Source of the DNA: Neomelitea salexigens DSM 19753
Lineage (GTDB): Bacteria > Pseudomonadota > Gammaproteobacteria > Pseudomonadales > Spongiibacteraceae
Direction of reading: 5' to 3'
DNA: 64,000 bases
Assembly: GCF_000422345.1 (NCBI RefSeq)
Contig: NZ_AULP01000001.1
Location: 434,001 to 498,000, forward strand
The stretch's first letter is position 1, and every line of letters starts with the position of its first letter. Made by a program: the position numbers and the translations under genes. A model generated the notes under the pieces. The model had not been told where the DNA came from and did not search any database. It saw only the letters and a program-made list of their open reading frames with translations. Below are positions 41,790 to 49,412 of this stretch, one piece after another.

Positions 41790-41986
41790 ACCTCTCCGAT
41801 AAGTTTTTTTAAAATTTTATGAAAAAAACGCTATCCAACTGATTTCGCTTATTTTTCGTACAAAAGGAAGCTCATTAATTGTTCATTCTGCACAGCAAAT
41901 GAACAATTGGATTTAGCGGCATGCTGTACAGCTTATACACAGCTGATTACCATAGCCGCCCCACTCGTTCAGCCAGAGATTAATCT

Positions 41987-42352
41987 GTGGAAATTTTCAA
42001 AGAATTTACTTTTGAAGCCGCTCACCGCCTGCCCAACGTTCCCGAGGGGCACAAATGTGCACGACTGCATGGGCACAGCTTTCTATTACGCATAGTGGTC
42101 GGCGGGGAACCTGATAGCCACACCGGGTGGATTATGGACTTCGGTGATATCAAAGCTGCCGTTAAGCCGATTATCGACCAATTGGATCACTACTATCTCA
42201 ACGACATCCCCGGCCTAGAGAATCCGACAAGTGAAAACTTGGCGATCTGGATTTGGCAGAAGCTCAAGCCGCAATTACCTGCGCTACTTCGGGTCGAAAT
42301 GCGTGAAACCTGCACCAGCGGCTGCAGTTATGCAGGGCCCACCGCGCACTGA
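41987..42352 (+). CDS. queD: 6-carboxytetrahydropterin synthase
   Basis: Converts dihydroneopterin triphosphate to 6-carboxytetrahydropterin in queuosine synthesis. The 121-residue protein has zinc ligands in FEAAHRL and LHGHSF, the catalytic cysteine in [30 protein letters not shown] and the C-terminal ETCTSGC. It is nearly standard length, and closely resembles the E. coli enzyme. It starts at a GTG ([13 protein letters not shown]); the ribosome site is weak. No other que genes are adjacent. A TTATACACA sequence lies 46 bp upstream. Confidence 0.95.
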   Translation: MEIFKEFTFEAAHRLPNVPEGHKCARLHGHSFLLRIVVGGEPDSHTGWIMDFGDIKAAVKPIIDQLDHYYLNDIPGLENPTSENLAIWIWQKLKPQLPALLRVEMRETCTSGCSYAGPTAH

Positions 42353-42817
42353 AACGCACCACCGATGAGCATTACCGTGCGCCACACTGCAACATGGTGG
42401 CGTTTGGTAACACGTTACATAAATCAACTATTGACGTAACACTTATTCACAGTTAGGGCTGCGATAGCAAATGTGGCATGCTTAGCGCTCAAAAGTCATA
42501 CAAAAAATCACGAAAACGCCACAACCTACTGTTTTAATTGACTTTTGTAATAATGGCTAAATTTTGAACAATTTGTTACAAGGCCGATTCCATCGTACTT
42601 AGCGCCACAAACTGACAACTTACCCACCAACTTATCCACAGATTATGTGGAAAACTGGTAACCTCAGTGCAAAACTTCAAGCGTTACCATAGGGAATACG
42701 TTAGACACAATCGCGCGCCTCAAATTTATTCAACAAATTTGTTATATGGGCGGCGCAAGTAAGGATAAATACGGATAAGCCGAGGCGGCAGGGGCCTCGG
42801 CGGAGATATAGGTAAGA
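42353..42817. other. AT-rich gene-free interval with DnaA-box-like 9-mers
   Basis: I see no coding frame in these 465 bp between the converging queD and oxidoreductase genes. The interval is AT-rich compared with its surroundings and holds two exact matches to TTATNCACA (42443-42451 and 42632-42640), with TGTGGAAAA, a near match in the opposite orientation, at 42646-42654; another exact match is upstream of queD at 41933-41941. It also has an inverted repeat GTAAC-AC-GTTAC near 42407 and TTGAC sequences. No rRNA, tRNA or known ncRNA was recognised. Confidence 0.4.
42779..42801 (-). terminator. Hairpin after the oxidoreductase gene
   Basis: Perfect 8-bp GC-rich stem (GCCGAGGC / GCCTCGGC) with a 7-nt loop, 16 bp past the stop codon of the quinone-oxidoreductase-like gene. 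The minus-strand tract after it (TTATCCGTATTTATCC) is only moderately T-rich. Confidence 0.5.
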
Positions 42818-43837
42818 TCAAGCCATTTCGAGCACGACTTTTCCGGCAATTTCGCCCCGGTCAAGACGCTGATGAATCTCAATAATGTCATCTAAGCGTG
42901 CGCGCTCAGCAATAACAGGTTGTAGCTCTCCCGCAGCCAACATGGCAAACAAGGCTTTTACATCGGCAATAAAATCCTCTGGCTGCTTCTCACGACGCGT
43001 TTGGATATTGTAGAACCGGGTTTTCTTGCCATCGGGCAGCAACTTCCACAGGCCTAACAATTTGGCAAAGCCAAATATCACACTAGGCACGCTCTCCTCC
43101 CCCGTTGTCAGTTGCAGGGCGCCAAAGCCCACCAGGCATCCCCCCGACTTAAGACAGCGATATGAACGCGACCAGTTTTTGCCGCCAATGGTGTCAAAGA
43201 CCGCATCGACGCCTTCGCCACCGGTTAAACGCTTTATCTCGGCCTCAAAGTCACTGCTGCGATAATCAATATGGGTTGCTCCAAAACGCTCAATCACCTC
43301 TTTTTTAGACGCAGAGCCGGTGCCGTACATTTTTAGCCCCATATGGCGCCCCAGCTCCAATAATGCCGTGCCCACAGCACCACCGGCAGCGTGAATAAGG
43401 CAGCTCTGCCCCTCGCGCATATTGGCCTCGCGGGTCAGCATTTGGTAGGCCGTGGTATATGACAGGATCATACACACCGCCGACGCCGCATCTAAATTAG
43501 GCGGCGCGGGCACGACTTGGCTTGCAGGCACACAGAGATACTCGGTGTAGCCGCCAATCACAGGCATATCCGCCACCGCATCGCCGACCGAAAAGTCGCT
43601 AACCCCTTCACCAACGGCATCAACAACACCGAACCAGTCGTAACCCGGTGTAAAGGGCGGCTTCTCTTTCACGCCAACGTACTGCCCTTGGCGAATAATG
43701 GTGTCTGTAAAGCCGGTGCCAGCAGCCAGCACTTTCACACGCAATTCGCCTACGCCGGGCTCGGGTAATGCAGCCTCCCTTTTGATGGCCAGTTTCTCCG
43801 GGCCGCCAAAAGCTGTTAATTCCACTCGCCGATACAT
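42818..43837 (-). CDS. Quinone oxidoreductase-like medium-chain dehydrogenase
   Basis: A 339-residue NADPH-dependent oxidoreductase of the zinc-free medium-chain family (quinone oxidoreductase / VAT-1 type). The N-terminal GroES-like domain contains PPFTPGYDWFGVVDAVGEGV and the nucleotide site is CLIHAAGGAVGTALLELGR. Zinc-binding cysteines are absent, as in QOR proteins. Cytoplasmic; the natural substrate is not predictable. The gene is transcribed on its own, with a strong terminator of the next upstream gene between them. Confidence 0.85.
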   Translation of the reverse strand: MYRRVELTAFGGPEKLAIKREAALPEPGVGELRVKVLAAGTGFTDTIIRQGQYVGVKEKPPFTPGYDWFGVVDAVGEGVSDFSVGDAVADMPVIGGYTEYLCVPASQVVPAPPNLDAASAVCMILSYTTAYQMLTREANMREGQSCLIHAAGGAVGTALLELGRHMGLKMYGTGSASKKEVIERFGATHIDYRSSDFEAEIKRLTGGEGVDAVFDTIGGKNWSRSYRCLKSGGCLVGFGALQLTTGEESVPSVIFGFAKLLGLWKLLPDGKKTRFYNIQTRREKQPEDFIADVKALFAMLAAGELQPVIAERARLDDIIEIHQRLDRGEIAGKVVLEMA

Positions 43838-43865
43838 GCCTTTTCTCCTGTGCTGTCACTCAAAC

Positions 43866-43889
43866 TAAAAAGAGGCCATTCGGCCTCTT
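43866..43889 (-). terminator. Rho-independent terminator of the PQQ dehydrogenase gene
   Basis: 8-bp perfect stem (AAGAGGCC / GGCCTCTT) with the tetraloop-like ATTC, followed on the minus strand by a run of T (TTTTTAG). It lies 23 bp after the stop codon of the PQQ dehydrogenase gene. This is one of the best intrinsic terminators in the window. Confidence 0.75.
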
Positions 43890-43911
43890 CATAAGGGCTT
43901 GCTATACGACG

Positions 43912-46068
43912 CTAGGTCAGTAAGCCAACCAACCAGGCCAAACCAGAAAAGAACCAGGCCTTAATATCGCGCCACCACTGTGGTTGCTCGCGCAGTTCTT
44001 TATTGATATTTGCCTGTTCAAGAATATACGCGTGAACGGCGTAGGCCTGCTCCTCGTTGAGTACATCGCCAAAGCCGACCATCCCGAGCTTACTCATTAC
44101 CCCATCAAGCACTATGGCATTGAAATTGTCATGAAATGCTCGGGGCAAGTGACGAAGATCAGGAATTGCGCCATTCGAAATAACTTCTGTGCCGTGGCAC
44201 GCGCTGCAATAGGCGTAATAGAGTTCACGGCCTTCGTTTAAAACTGCCTCGTCGTGGGTCAGTCTCGGTGGCGGCTCGTGAAGTTGCTTTTCAGGATTGT
44301 CGGGCAATACACCCGAGGCGCCGAGCTTGAACGTAAGCACCCGGCTCGGCGGCGGCGCATGTTCTCTTTCCAGACCGGCAATCAAGCCGAAGGCACCGCC
44401 CCATCCGACCAAAATACTTACGTACTGCTCACCGTCTAGTTGGTAGCTGACCGGCGGCGCCATAACGCCGGTTTTCGCATCGAAGGTCCACAGTTTGTCA
44501 CCGGTTTTAGCATCGACGGCAATCACCTCGCCCTCGGCAGTGCCCTGGAAGACAAGCCCGCCTGCGGTCGCCAATAATCCGCCGTTCCACGTCAACTTAT
44601 GAGGCAGCTCCCACGCCGCAGTTTGGGTTCCCGGATCCCACGCCAGCAGCGAGCCACGCGTCATTTTGGTGGTCATTAACTGCGCCAAAATTGGGTCCGG
44701 CAGCGGCGGCTGTTGCAAGGGGATACCGAGATTCCACTGACCCCAGCGATGCAAGTAGTCCTGCACGTCCTCGTACTGGAACAAGCTGCTGATCGCAGGG
44801 ATATACACATAACCCGTCTCGGGGCTGTAGGCCATTGGCTGCCAGTTGTGCGCCCCCATTGATGAGGGACGGATCAATTCAGGGCCGTCGGGGTAGCGGG
44901 CAATGTCGGTTTCTACTGGGCGCCCTGTCGCCATATCGTAATGCGTTGCCCAATTCACATCGGCATAGGGCTCAGCAGAGAGTAATTGGCCATTCTCACG
45001 ATCAATCACGAAGAAGAAGCCATTTTTCGGCGCGTGCCAGATCACTTTACGCGTGGCGCCATCCACCTCCATATCGGCGAGCATGATGTGCTGAGTCGCC
45101 GTGTAGTCCCATGTTTCAGCAGGCGTCTCTTGGTAATGCCAGAGGTATTCACCAGTGTCGGGATCCAGGGCAACTATGGACGAGAGGTAAAGGTTGTCAC
45201 CCCCTTCAGGGCTGCGAACGCGGTGATTCCAAGGGGAGCCGTTACCCACACCAATGTACAGCTGATCTAACTCATCGTCGTAGACAATGCTGTCCCACAC
45301 GGTGCCACCACCGCCGTACTCCCACCACTTGCCCGTCCAGCTCTCGGCAGCTTTGCGCATTGCATCGTTTTCAAAGCCATCGGCGGGGTTGCCGGGAACG
45401 GTATAAAAGCGCCAGCGCAACTCACCGGTGTCGGCATCAAACGCGCTGACAAATCCCCGCACGCCATATTCAGCCCCGCCGTTACCAATAAATACCAAGC
45501 CTTTCGCAACGCGAGGCGCTCCGGTAATGGTGTAGGGGTAGGCCTTGATATCGGCGCTTTGCACCTCCCAAATCACCTCGCCTCTGGCAGCGTCTAAGGC
45601 GATCAAGCGCGCATCGAGACTGCCTACGAAGACTTTACCTTCGTAAACGGCAACACCTCGGTTAACAACATCGCAGCAGGCCATTTTTGCCCACTCGCGA
45701 GGCACTTTCGGGTCGTACTTCCACAGCAGCTCGCCACTGCGCGCATCGAGTGCGTAGACCACACTCCAGTTGCCTGTTACGTACATCACGCCATCAACAA
45801 TGATGGGCGTTGCTTCCAAACCCCGGTTGTATTCCGTGTCAAAAGACCAAGCGAGCCCAAGATCGGTGACATTGTCGTGGTTAATCTGCGCAAGTTCGCT
45901 ATAGCGCTGCTCTCGGTAGTCCTTGCCGTAGCTGAGCCAGTTTTCATGAGGATTGCTGGCGATCTCGGCGGTACCCACCTCTTTGGCGGTAAGGGCAAAT
46001 GCCGAGCTACCAACTACCATACTAACGAGGGTCAGCAGTAACGCTGCCCAGCGATATCGATCTGTCAT
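43912..46068 (-). CDS. PQQ-dependent alcohol dehydrogenase with cytochrome c domain
   Basis: Periplasmic quinohaemoprotein dehydrogenase of 718 residues. A signal peptide (MTDRYRWAALLLTLVSMVVG) is followed by eight W-motif blades; the adjacent cysteines MACCDVVNRG form the disulfide that stacks on PQQ. The C-terminal cytochrome c domain has CSACH for haem attachment and SKLGM as the likely axial Met. The protein ends with a hydrophobic helix (WFFSGLAWLVGLL) that may anchor it in the membrane. It oxidises alcohols and passes electrons to the respiratory chain; which alcohol is unknown. No pqq biosynthesis genes are in view. Confidence 0.92.
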   Translation of the reverse strand: MTDRYRWAALLLTLVSMVVGSSAFALTAKEVGTAEIASNPHENWLSYGKDYREQRYSELAQINHDNVTDLGLAWSFDTEYNRGLEATPIIVDGVMYVTGNWSVVYALDARSGELLWKYDPKVPREWAKMACCDVVNRGVAVYEGKVFVGSLDARLIALDAARGEVIWEVQSADIKAYPYTITGAPRVAKGLVFIGNGGAEYGVRGFVSAFDADTGELRWRFYTVPGNPADGFENDAMRKAAESWTGKWWEYGGGGTVWDSIVYDDELDQLYIGVGNGSPWNHRVRSPEGGDNLYLSSIVALDPDTGEYLWHYQETPAETWDYTATQHIMLADMEVDGATRKVIWHAPKNGFFFVIDRENGQLLSAEPYADVNWATHYDMATGRPVETDIARYPDGPELIRPSSMGAHNWQPMAYSPETGYVYIPAISSLFQYEDVQDYLHRWGQWNLGIPLQQPPLPDPILAQLMTTKMTRGSLLAWDPGTQTAAWELPHKLTWNGGLLATAGGLVFQGTAEGEVIAVDAKTGDKLWTFDAKTGVMAPPVSYQLDGEQYVSILVGWGGAFGLIAGLEREHAPPPSRVLTFKLGASGVLPDNPEKQLHEPPPRLTHDEAVLNEGRELYYAYCSACHGTEVISNGAIPDLRHLPRAFHDNFNAIVLDGVMSKLGMVGFGDVLNEEQAYAVHAYILEQANINKELREQPQWWRDIKAWFFSGLAWLVGLLT

Positions 46069-46133
46069 AGTGAGCCCCAGTGACTGTCGTTTATTATTGA
46101 TTTATGTCGAGAATGGGGCCGTGAAGCTCGCGT

Positions 46134-46709
46134 CTACTGCTTTTTCAGCCCGCGCATTCCCTTATAAAAATTGGCAATTTCTGCCAAGTCAGCATCGTAA
46201 TCCCCGGTAGGGAAAAACGCCGGGCCCAGGCCCATTGTTTTTGTGTTGCTATCCACATAACCCAGGATCACCGGTACACCGGCGGCTTGAGCGATATGGT
46301 AAAAGCCGCCTTTCCAGCGGTTCACCGCGCTGCGCGTACCCTCAGGGGTAATAATCAACATCAGCTCGTCGCGCTGACTGAATTCCTCAGCCATCTGCTC
46401 GACCATGTTGTGTTTTTTGCGACGGTCGACGGCGATACCACCAAACCACTTCATAGTGGCGCCGAGGGGGCCGCGGGGAAACAGGGTATGTTTTCCCATC
46501 CAGTGGACATCCAGCCCCAGAACGAAGGCAATTACCATCATGGTTGGAAAGTCCCAATTACTGGTATGTGGCACCGCGATCAGTACGCATTTTTTGTGCT
46601 CTGGCTTTTCACCCAATATTTTCCACCCCAACAGACGCGTGGTGAGCTTGAAAAACGGCCGGAGGAAAAAGCGGATGAGCGCACTCTTGAAAATCGTATT
46701 TTTTTGCAT
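46134..46709 (-). CDS. 1-acyl-glycerol-3-phosphate acyltransferase-like protein
   Basis: A 191-residue acyltransferase of the PlsC superfamily. The catalytic motif is HTSNWD and the second motif is ITPEGTRS; VPVILGYVDSNTKTMGLGP follows. It is shorter than typical PlsC and belongs to the group with IAVPHTSNWDFPTMM, often seen in marine gammaproteobacteria. It probably transfers acyl chains to a lysolipid at the inner membrane; the acceptor is not clear. The gene stands alone, 65 bp from the PQQ dehydrogenase start on the same strand. Confidence 0.85.
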   Translation of the reverse strand: MQKNTIFKSALIRFFLRPFFKLTTRLLGWKILGEKPEHKKCVLIAVPHTSNWDFPTMMVIAFVLGLDVHWMGKHTLFPRGPLGATMKWFGGIAVDRRKKHNMVEQMAEEFSQRDELMLIITPEGTRSAVNRWKGGFYHIAQAAGVPVILGYVDSNTKTMGLGPAFFPTGDYDADLAEIANFYKGMRGLKKQ

Positions 46710-46772
46710 TGATTATTATCACCGAGGCAGCATCTAAGGCGCTGCAGGTTACAGGTAGTTTACCAATAGAAG

Positions 46773-46809
46773 AAAGGGGAACAAGCTCGGTCGAGCAAAA
46801 TCCCCCTTT
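46773..46809 (-). terminator. Hairpin after the crotonase gene
   Basis: An outer 7-bp stem (AAAGGGG / CCCCTTT) encloses a smaller hairpin (GCTC / GAGC). It lies 27 bp past the stop of the enoyl-CoA hydratase-family gene, and the minus strand continues with TTTCTTC. A plausible intrinsic terminator. Confidence 0.45.
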
Positions 46810-46835
46810 CCTAAACGAATAGTAATCTTGGCTGA

Positions 46836-47666
46836 CTAGTCTTTAAAATCAGGCGACTCGCCGTTTGCCGCTGAGATTGCCAGCATTGCATCCTCTTGGC
46901 TGAGCATTCCCGCATTCCATGTGGCGACATAGTTCAAGGCATCTTCAACACTGTGGTCACGGCTGTAACGGATCATTTCCTTGGTGCCCCGCACGGCCAA
47001 CGGTGACTTGCGAGCAATGCTCTGCGCCAGCTCTGATACCGCCTCTATCATTTCCTCGTAGGAGTTGTAGGCGGTATTGACCAGTCCGATGCGCTCCGCT
47101 TCCGCCGCACCCACGTTACGACCGCTCAGCGCCAACTCGCTAACACGGCCCGGGGAAATGAGCTTGGGAAGACGCTGCAAGGTGCCTACGTCAGCGACGA
47201 TGCCAATATCGATTTCCTTGATAGAGAACTGTGCATTATCGGCACAGAAGCGCATATCACAGGCGCTGATCATATCGATACCGCCGCCGACACAGTTCCC
47301 CTGAATCGCCGCAATTACCGGCTTTCGACACAGCTCAATGGCCGTTAAATTGGCCTGTAGCGACTTGATATGGCGCCGAAACCATTCGATGCGACGACCC
47401 AACTCGGGTTGCTTCGCCATGACCTCAGCCAAACCGGCAAACATTCCCAGGTCGATACCCGCACAGAAATTCTTGCCCTCGCCGCACAATACAACAGCCC
47501 GTACGCTGCTCTCGCCATCACACCACTCAAAGCATTCTTGAAGCTCACTCCACATAGCCTCATTCATCGCATTGGCTTTGTCGGGGCGGTTTAGCGCAAC
47601 CCACGCCACATGCTGCTCCATACGCAGCGCCAGGGTTTCATATACGGGGGGTTCAACAATATTCAT
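46836..47666 (-). CDS. Enoyl-CoA hydratase/isomerase family, dienoyl-CoA isomerase-like
   Basis: A 276-residue crotonase-fold enzyme. The oxyanion-hole segments are FCAGIDL and QGNCVGGGIDM. The stretch EIDIGIVADVGTLQRLPKLI matches the Glu and Asp of eukaryotic delta-3,5-delta-2,4-dienoyl-CoA isomerase (ECH1), which shifts double bonds during beta-oxidation of unsaturated acyl chains; this function is therefore the best guess. Start ATG at 47664-47666 overlaps the nitroreductase gene by 4 bp; it is the last of three coupled genes. Confidence 0.87.
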   Translation of the reverse strand: MNIVEPPVYETLALRMEQHVAWVALNRPDKANAMNEAMWSELQECFEWCDGESSVRAVVLCGEGKNFCAGIDLGMFAGLAEVMAKQPELGRRIEWFRRHIKSLQANLTAIELCRKPVIAAIQGNCVGGGIDMISACDMRFCADNAQFSIKEIDIGIVADVGTLQRLPKLISPGRVSELALSGRNVGAAEAERIGLVNTAYNSYEEMIEAVSELAQSIARKSPLAVRGTKEMIRYSRDHSVEDALNYVATWNAGMLSQEDAMLAISAANGESPDFKD

Positions 47667-48226
47667 AGTCCAGTCCACTTCTCAACAAATTCGTCCGGCG
47701 CCAATTCAGGCAAGGGTTTGACTGCGCCATCGCGACTGCCGACGTATAAAAATCCAATAACTTCTTCGTTTTCTCGCATACCCAGCCCAGCCATGACCTG
47801 CGGGTCGAAAGCGTGATCGCCAGTGCGCCAAATAGCCGCGTAGCCCAGCGCCTCAAGCGCCAACAAGCTCGCATGTGCCGCGCAGCCAGCGGAAAGTAAT
47901 TGCTCAATTTTTGGCACCTTTGGGTGCGCTTGCACAAGCGCTGACACCACCAGAATCATTGGCGCACGCAGCGGTTGACGGCGAAAGCGCTGCAAATCCG
48001 CTTCGCCAAGTGCCGGGTTTCGGCGTTTGGCGGCATCGGCGTAAAGCTCGCCAAGCCGTGCGCGCGCATCACCCTCAATCACTCTGAAGCGCCATGGCCG
48101 CAGGCGGGCGTGATCCGGGGCACGGGCCGCCGCGGCAAACACGTCGGCCATTTCATTTTCACTCGGCGCTGGCTCAACTAATTTGCTGGCAGAGTTTCGC
48201 TGTTGCAACAACTGTAACGCGTCCAT
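47663..48226 (-). CDS. Nitroreductase family protein (YdjA-like)
   Basis: A 187-residue FMN-dependent oxidoreductase of the small YdjA-type nitroreductase branch. Motifs are LLQQRNSASKLVEPAPS at the start, AAARAPDHARLRPWRFRV for FMN binding, and GYAAIWRTGDHAFDPQVMAG. The substrate is unknown. The ATG at 48224-48226 shares a base with the stop of the SRPBCC gene (TGATG) and its stop overlaps the crotonase gene, so all three are likely translated together. Confidence 0.85.
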   Translation of the reverse strand: MDALQLLQQRNSASKLVEPAPSENEMADVFAAAARAPDHARLRPWRFRVIEGDARARLGELYADAAKRRNPALGEADLQRFRRQPLRAPMILVVSALVQAHPKVPKIEQLLSAGCAAHASLLALEALGYAAIWRTGDHAFDPQVMAGLGMRENEEVIGFLYVGSRDGAVKPLPELAPDEFVEKWTGL

Positions 48227-48738
48227 CACTGCCCCTCTCCGACTGCCTGAGTATCAGCGTGTTTAGCCGGCTCGTCAGCCTGGGATTCGTAATAGGCTTT
48301 CATATTGAGACTAATGGTGCGGATGATTCCACGAAAGGCGCCAGCCATCAGCCGACGATATAGGAGTCGCCCAAAGCCTCCCCACCGCATATCAAACATG
48401 AGACTGGTCGTCAGCGCGGTTTGGCCGTGCCCGGCGTCTTCCAGGCGATAGCGAAACTGGGCTTTTTTAAAGGGCGCTGCAGGCCCTTTATGCTCGCGGT
48501 GCAAACGGATAACAAAGCCGCTACCTTCACTCCACTCGGTAACGGTTTCATCCATCCAACGGCCCATTTTTTGGTATACCCGACGGCTAGCGCCGACGCC
48601 GTGCCGCTGTTCACCATGGAGCTCACAGCGCAGCACACCGGGAACATAGTGATGGGCCAACGTCAGATCTTGCAGCAACGCCCAGGCTCGATCTCTGGGC
48701 AGTTTAATCAACACCCGAGAGCTCGCTTCGTGATTCAT
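48226..48738 (-). CDS. SRPBCC (START-like) family protein
   Basis: A 170-residue helix-grip protein: SSRVLIKLPRDRAWALLQDL at the start, HYVPGVLRCELHGEQRHGVG in the middle and a C-terminal helix (MAGAFRGIIRTISLNMKAYY). Such proteins bind hydrophobic molecules or act as hydrolases or cyclases; none is known here. I chose the ATG at 48736-48738 with GAGGAC upstream, because upstream residues (MSAHLCRARQ...) do not fit the family. First of three coupled genes. Confidence 0.75.
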   Translation of the reverse strand: MNHEASSRVLIKLPRDRAWALLQDLTLAHHYVPGVLRCELHGEQRHGVGASRRVYQKMGRWMDETVTEWSEGSGFVIRLHREHKGPAAPFKKAQFRYRLEDAGHGQTALTTSLMFDMRWGGFGRLLYRRLMAGAFRGIIRTISLNMKAYYESQADEPAKHADTQAVGEGQ

Positions 48739-48875
48739 GTATTCTCGTCCTCTATTCTCGCACCCCTGACGGGACGAGTATTCAATCATGAATCCCGCGT
48801 TCTGTCTTGCTCGACACAAATGTGCCGACATCTAGCGATAGGAGGGTTTTTTAGGGAAAGGGTGCGAGGACGCTC

Positions 48876-49301
48876 TCAGCCCATGGCAAAGCGCTTATCG
48901 AAATCGGCCGCAAAACGCTCTATCCACTCAGCAGCAGCCTCTTCGCCAGTAAGCACGCGTCCTTCATTTTCGGCGACCTGTTGGCGATAGGCCTCTATTT
49001 GACAGACCTGCTCCACCATGCGAGCCCGGTAGGCGTCGCGCCCGGAGCAGAATTCAATACCCAATTGGTACTGTTGACCACGACGGCGACACCACACCAC
49101 ACGGCCCAAGCCGATATAGTCGAACGATAGCGACGGCACGCGAAATCGAATATCACAACCAGGCTTTACCGGCGTTTCCACCTGGCAACACAGGCCCGCA
49201 ACACTGACATCGCAAGCTTGAGCAAGACAAACGCCCGGCTCTTCGACAACTTCGACATCAACCGGAATATTACTTGGGTGGCGTAAATACTCTCGCATCA
49301 T
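48876..49301 (-). CDS. PilZ-domain c-di-GMP receptor candidate
   Basis: A 141-residue protein with a PilZ domain. The two c-di-GMP-binding motifs are present: RxxxR in MREYLRHP and DxSxxG in DVSVAGLCC, and the domain ends with LGIEF. A helical C-terminal part follows (RMVEQVCQIEAYRQQVAENE). It likely responds to c-di-GMP, perhaps from the GGDEF-EAL protein encoded at 22.5-24.2 kb or others. Function of its partner is unknown. Monocistronic. Confidence 0.88.
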   Translation of the reverse strand: MMREYLRHPSNIPVDVEVVEEPGVCLAQACDVSVAGLCCQVETPVKPGCDIRFRVPSLSFDYIGLGRVVWCRRRGQQYQLGIEFCSGRDAYRARMVEQVCQIEAYRQQVAENEGRVLTGEEAAAEWIERFAADFDKRFAMG

Positions 49302-49412
49302 GCTCCCCCTTTATCTGACGATTTCTACACCGTCAGTTGGCCAGAAAAAAACGCAAAACAGCATCCGTAGTTGCCGGAGGGTATTTAGCCGATATCCGAG
49401 GGGTAACGATTC

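Noticed and set aside
42353-42817. A chromosomal origin (oriC) in the gene-free gap
   Set aside because: dnaA, dnaN, gidA or rpmH are absent, GATC sites are rare, and DnaA-box-like 9-mers also occur singly elsewhere; kept only as a modest finding.
48226-49301. PilZ gene as part of the SRPBCC-nitroreductase-crotonase operon
   Set aside because: There is a gap of about 140 bp between the genes, with a separate start region, so I treat PilZ as its own unit.
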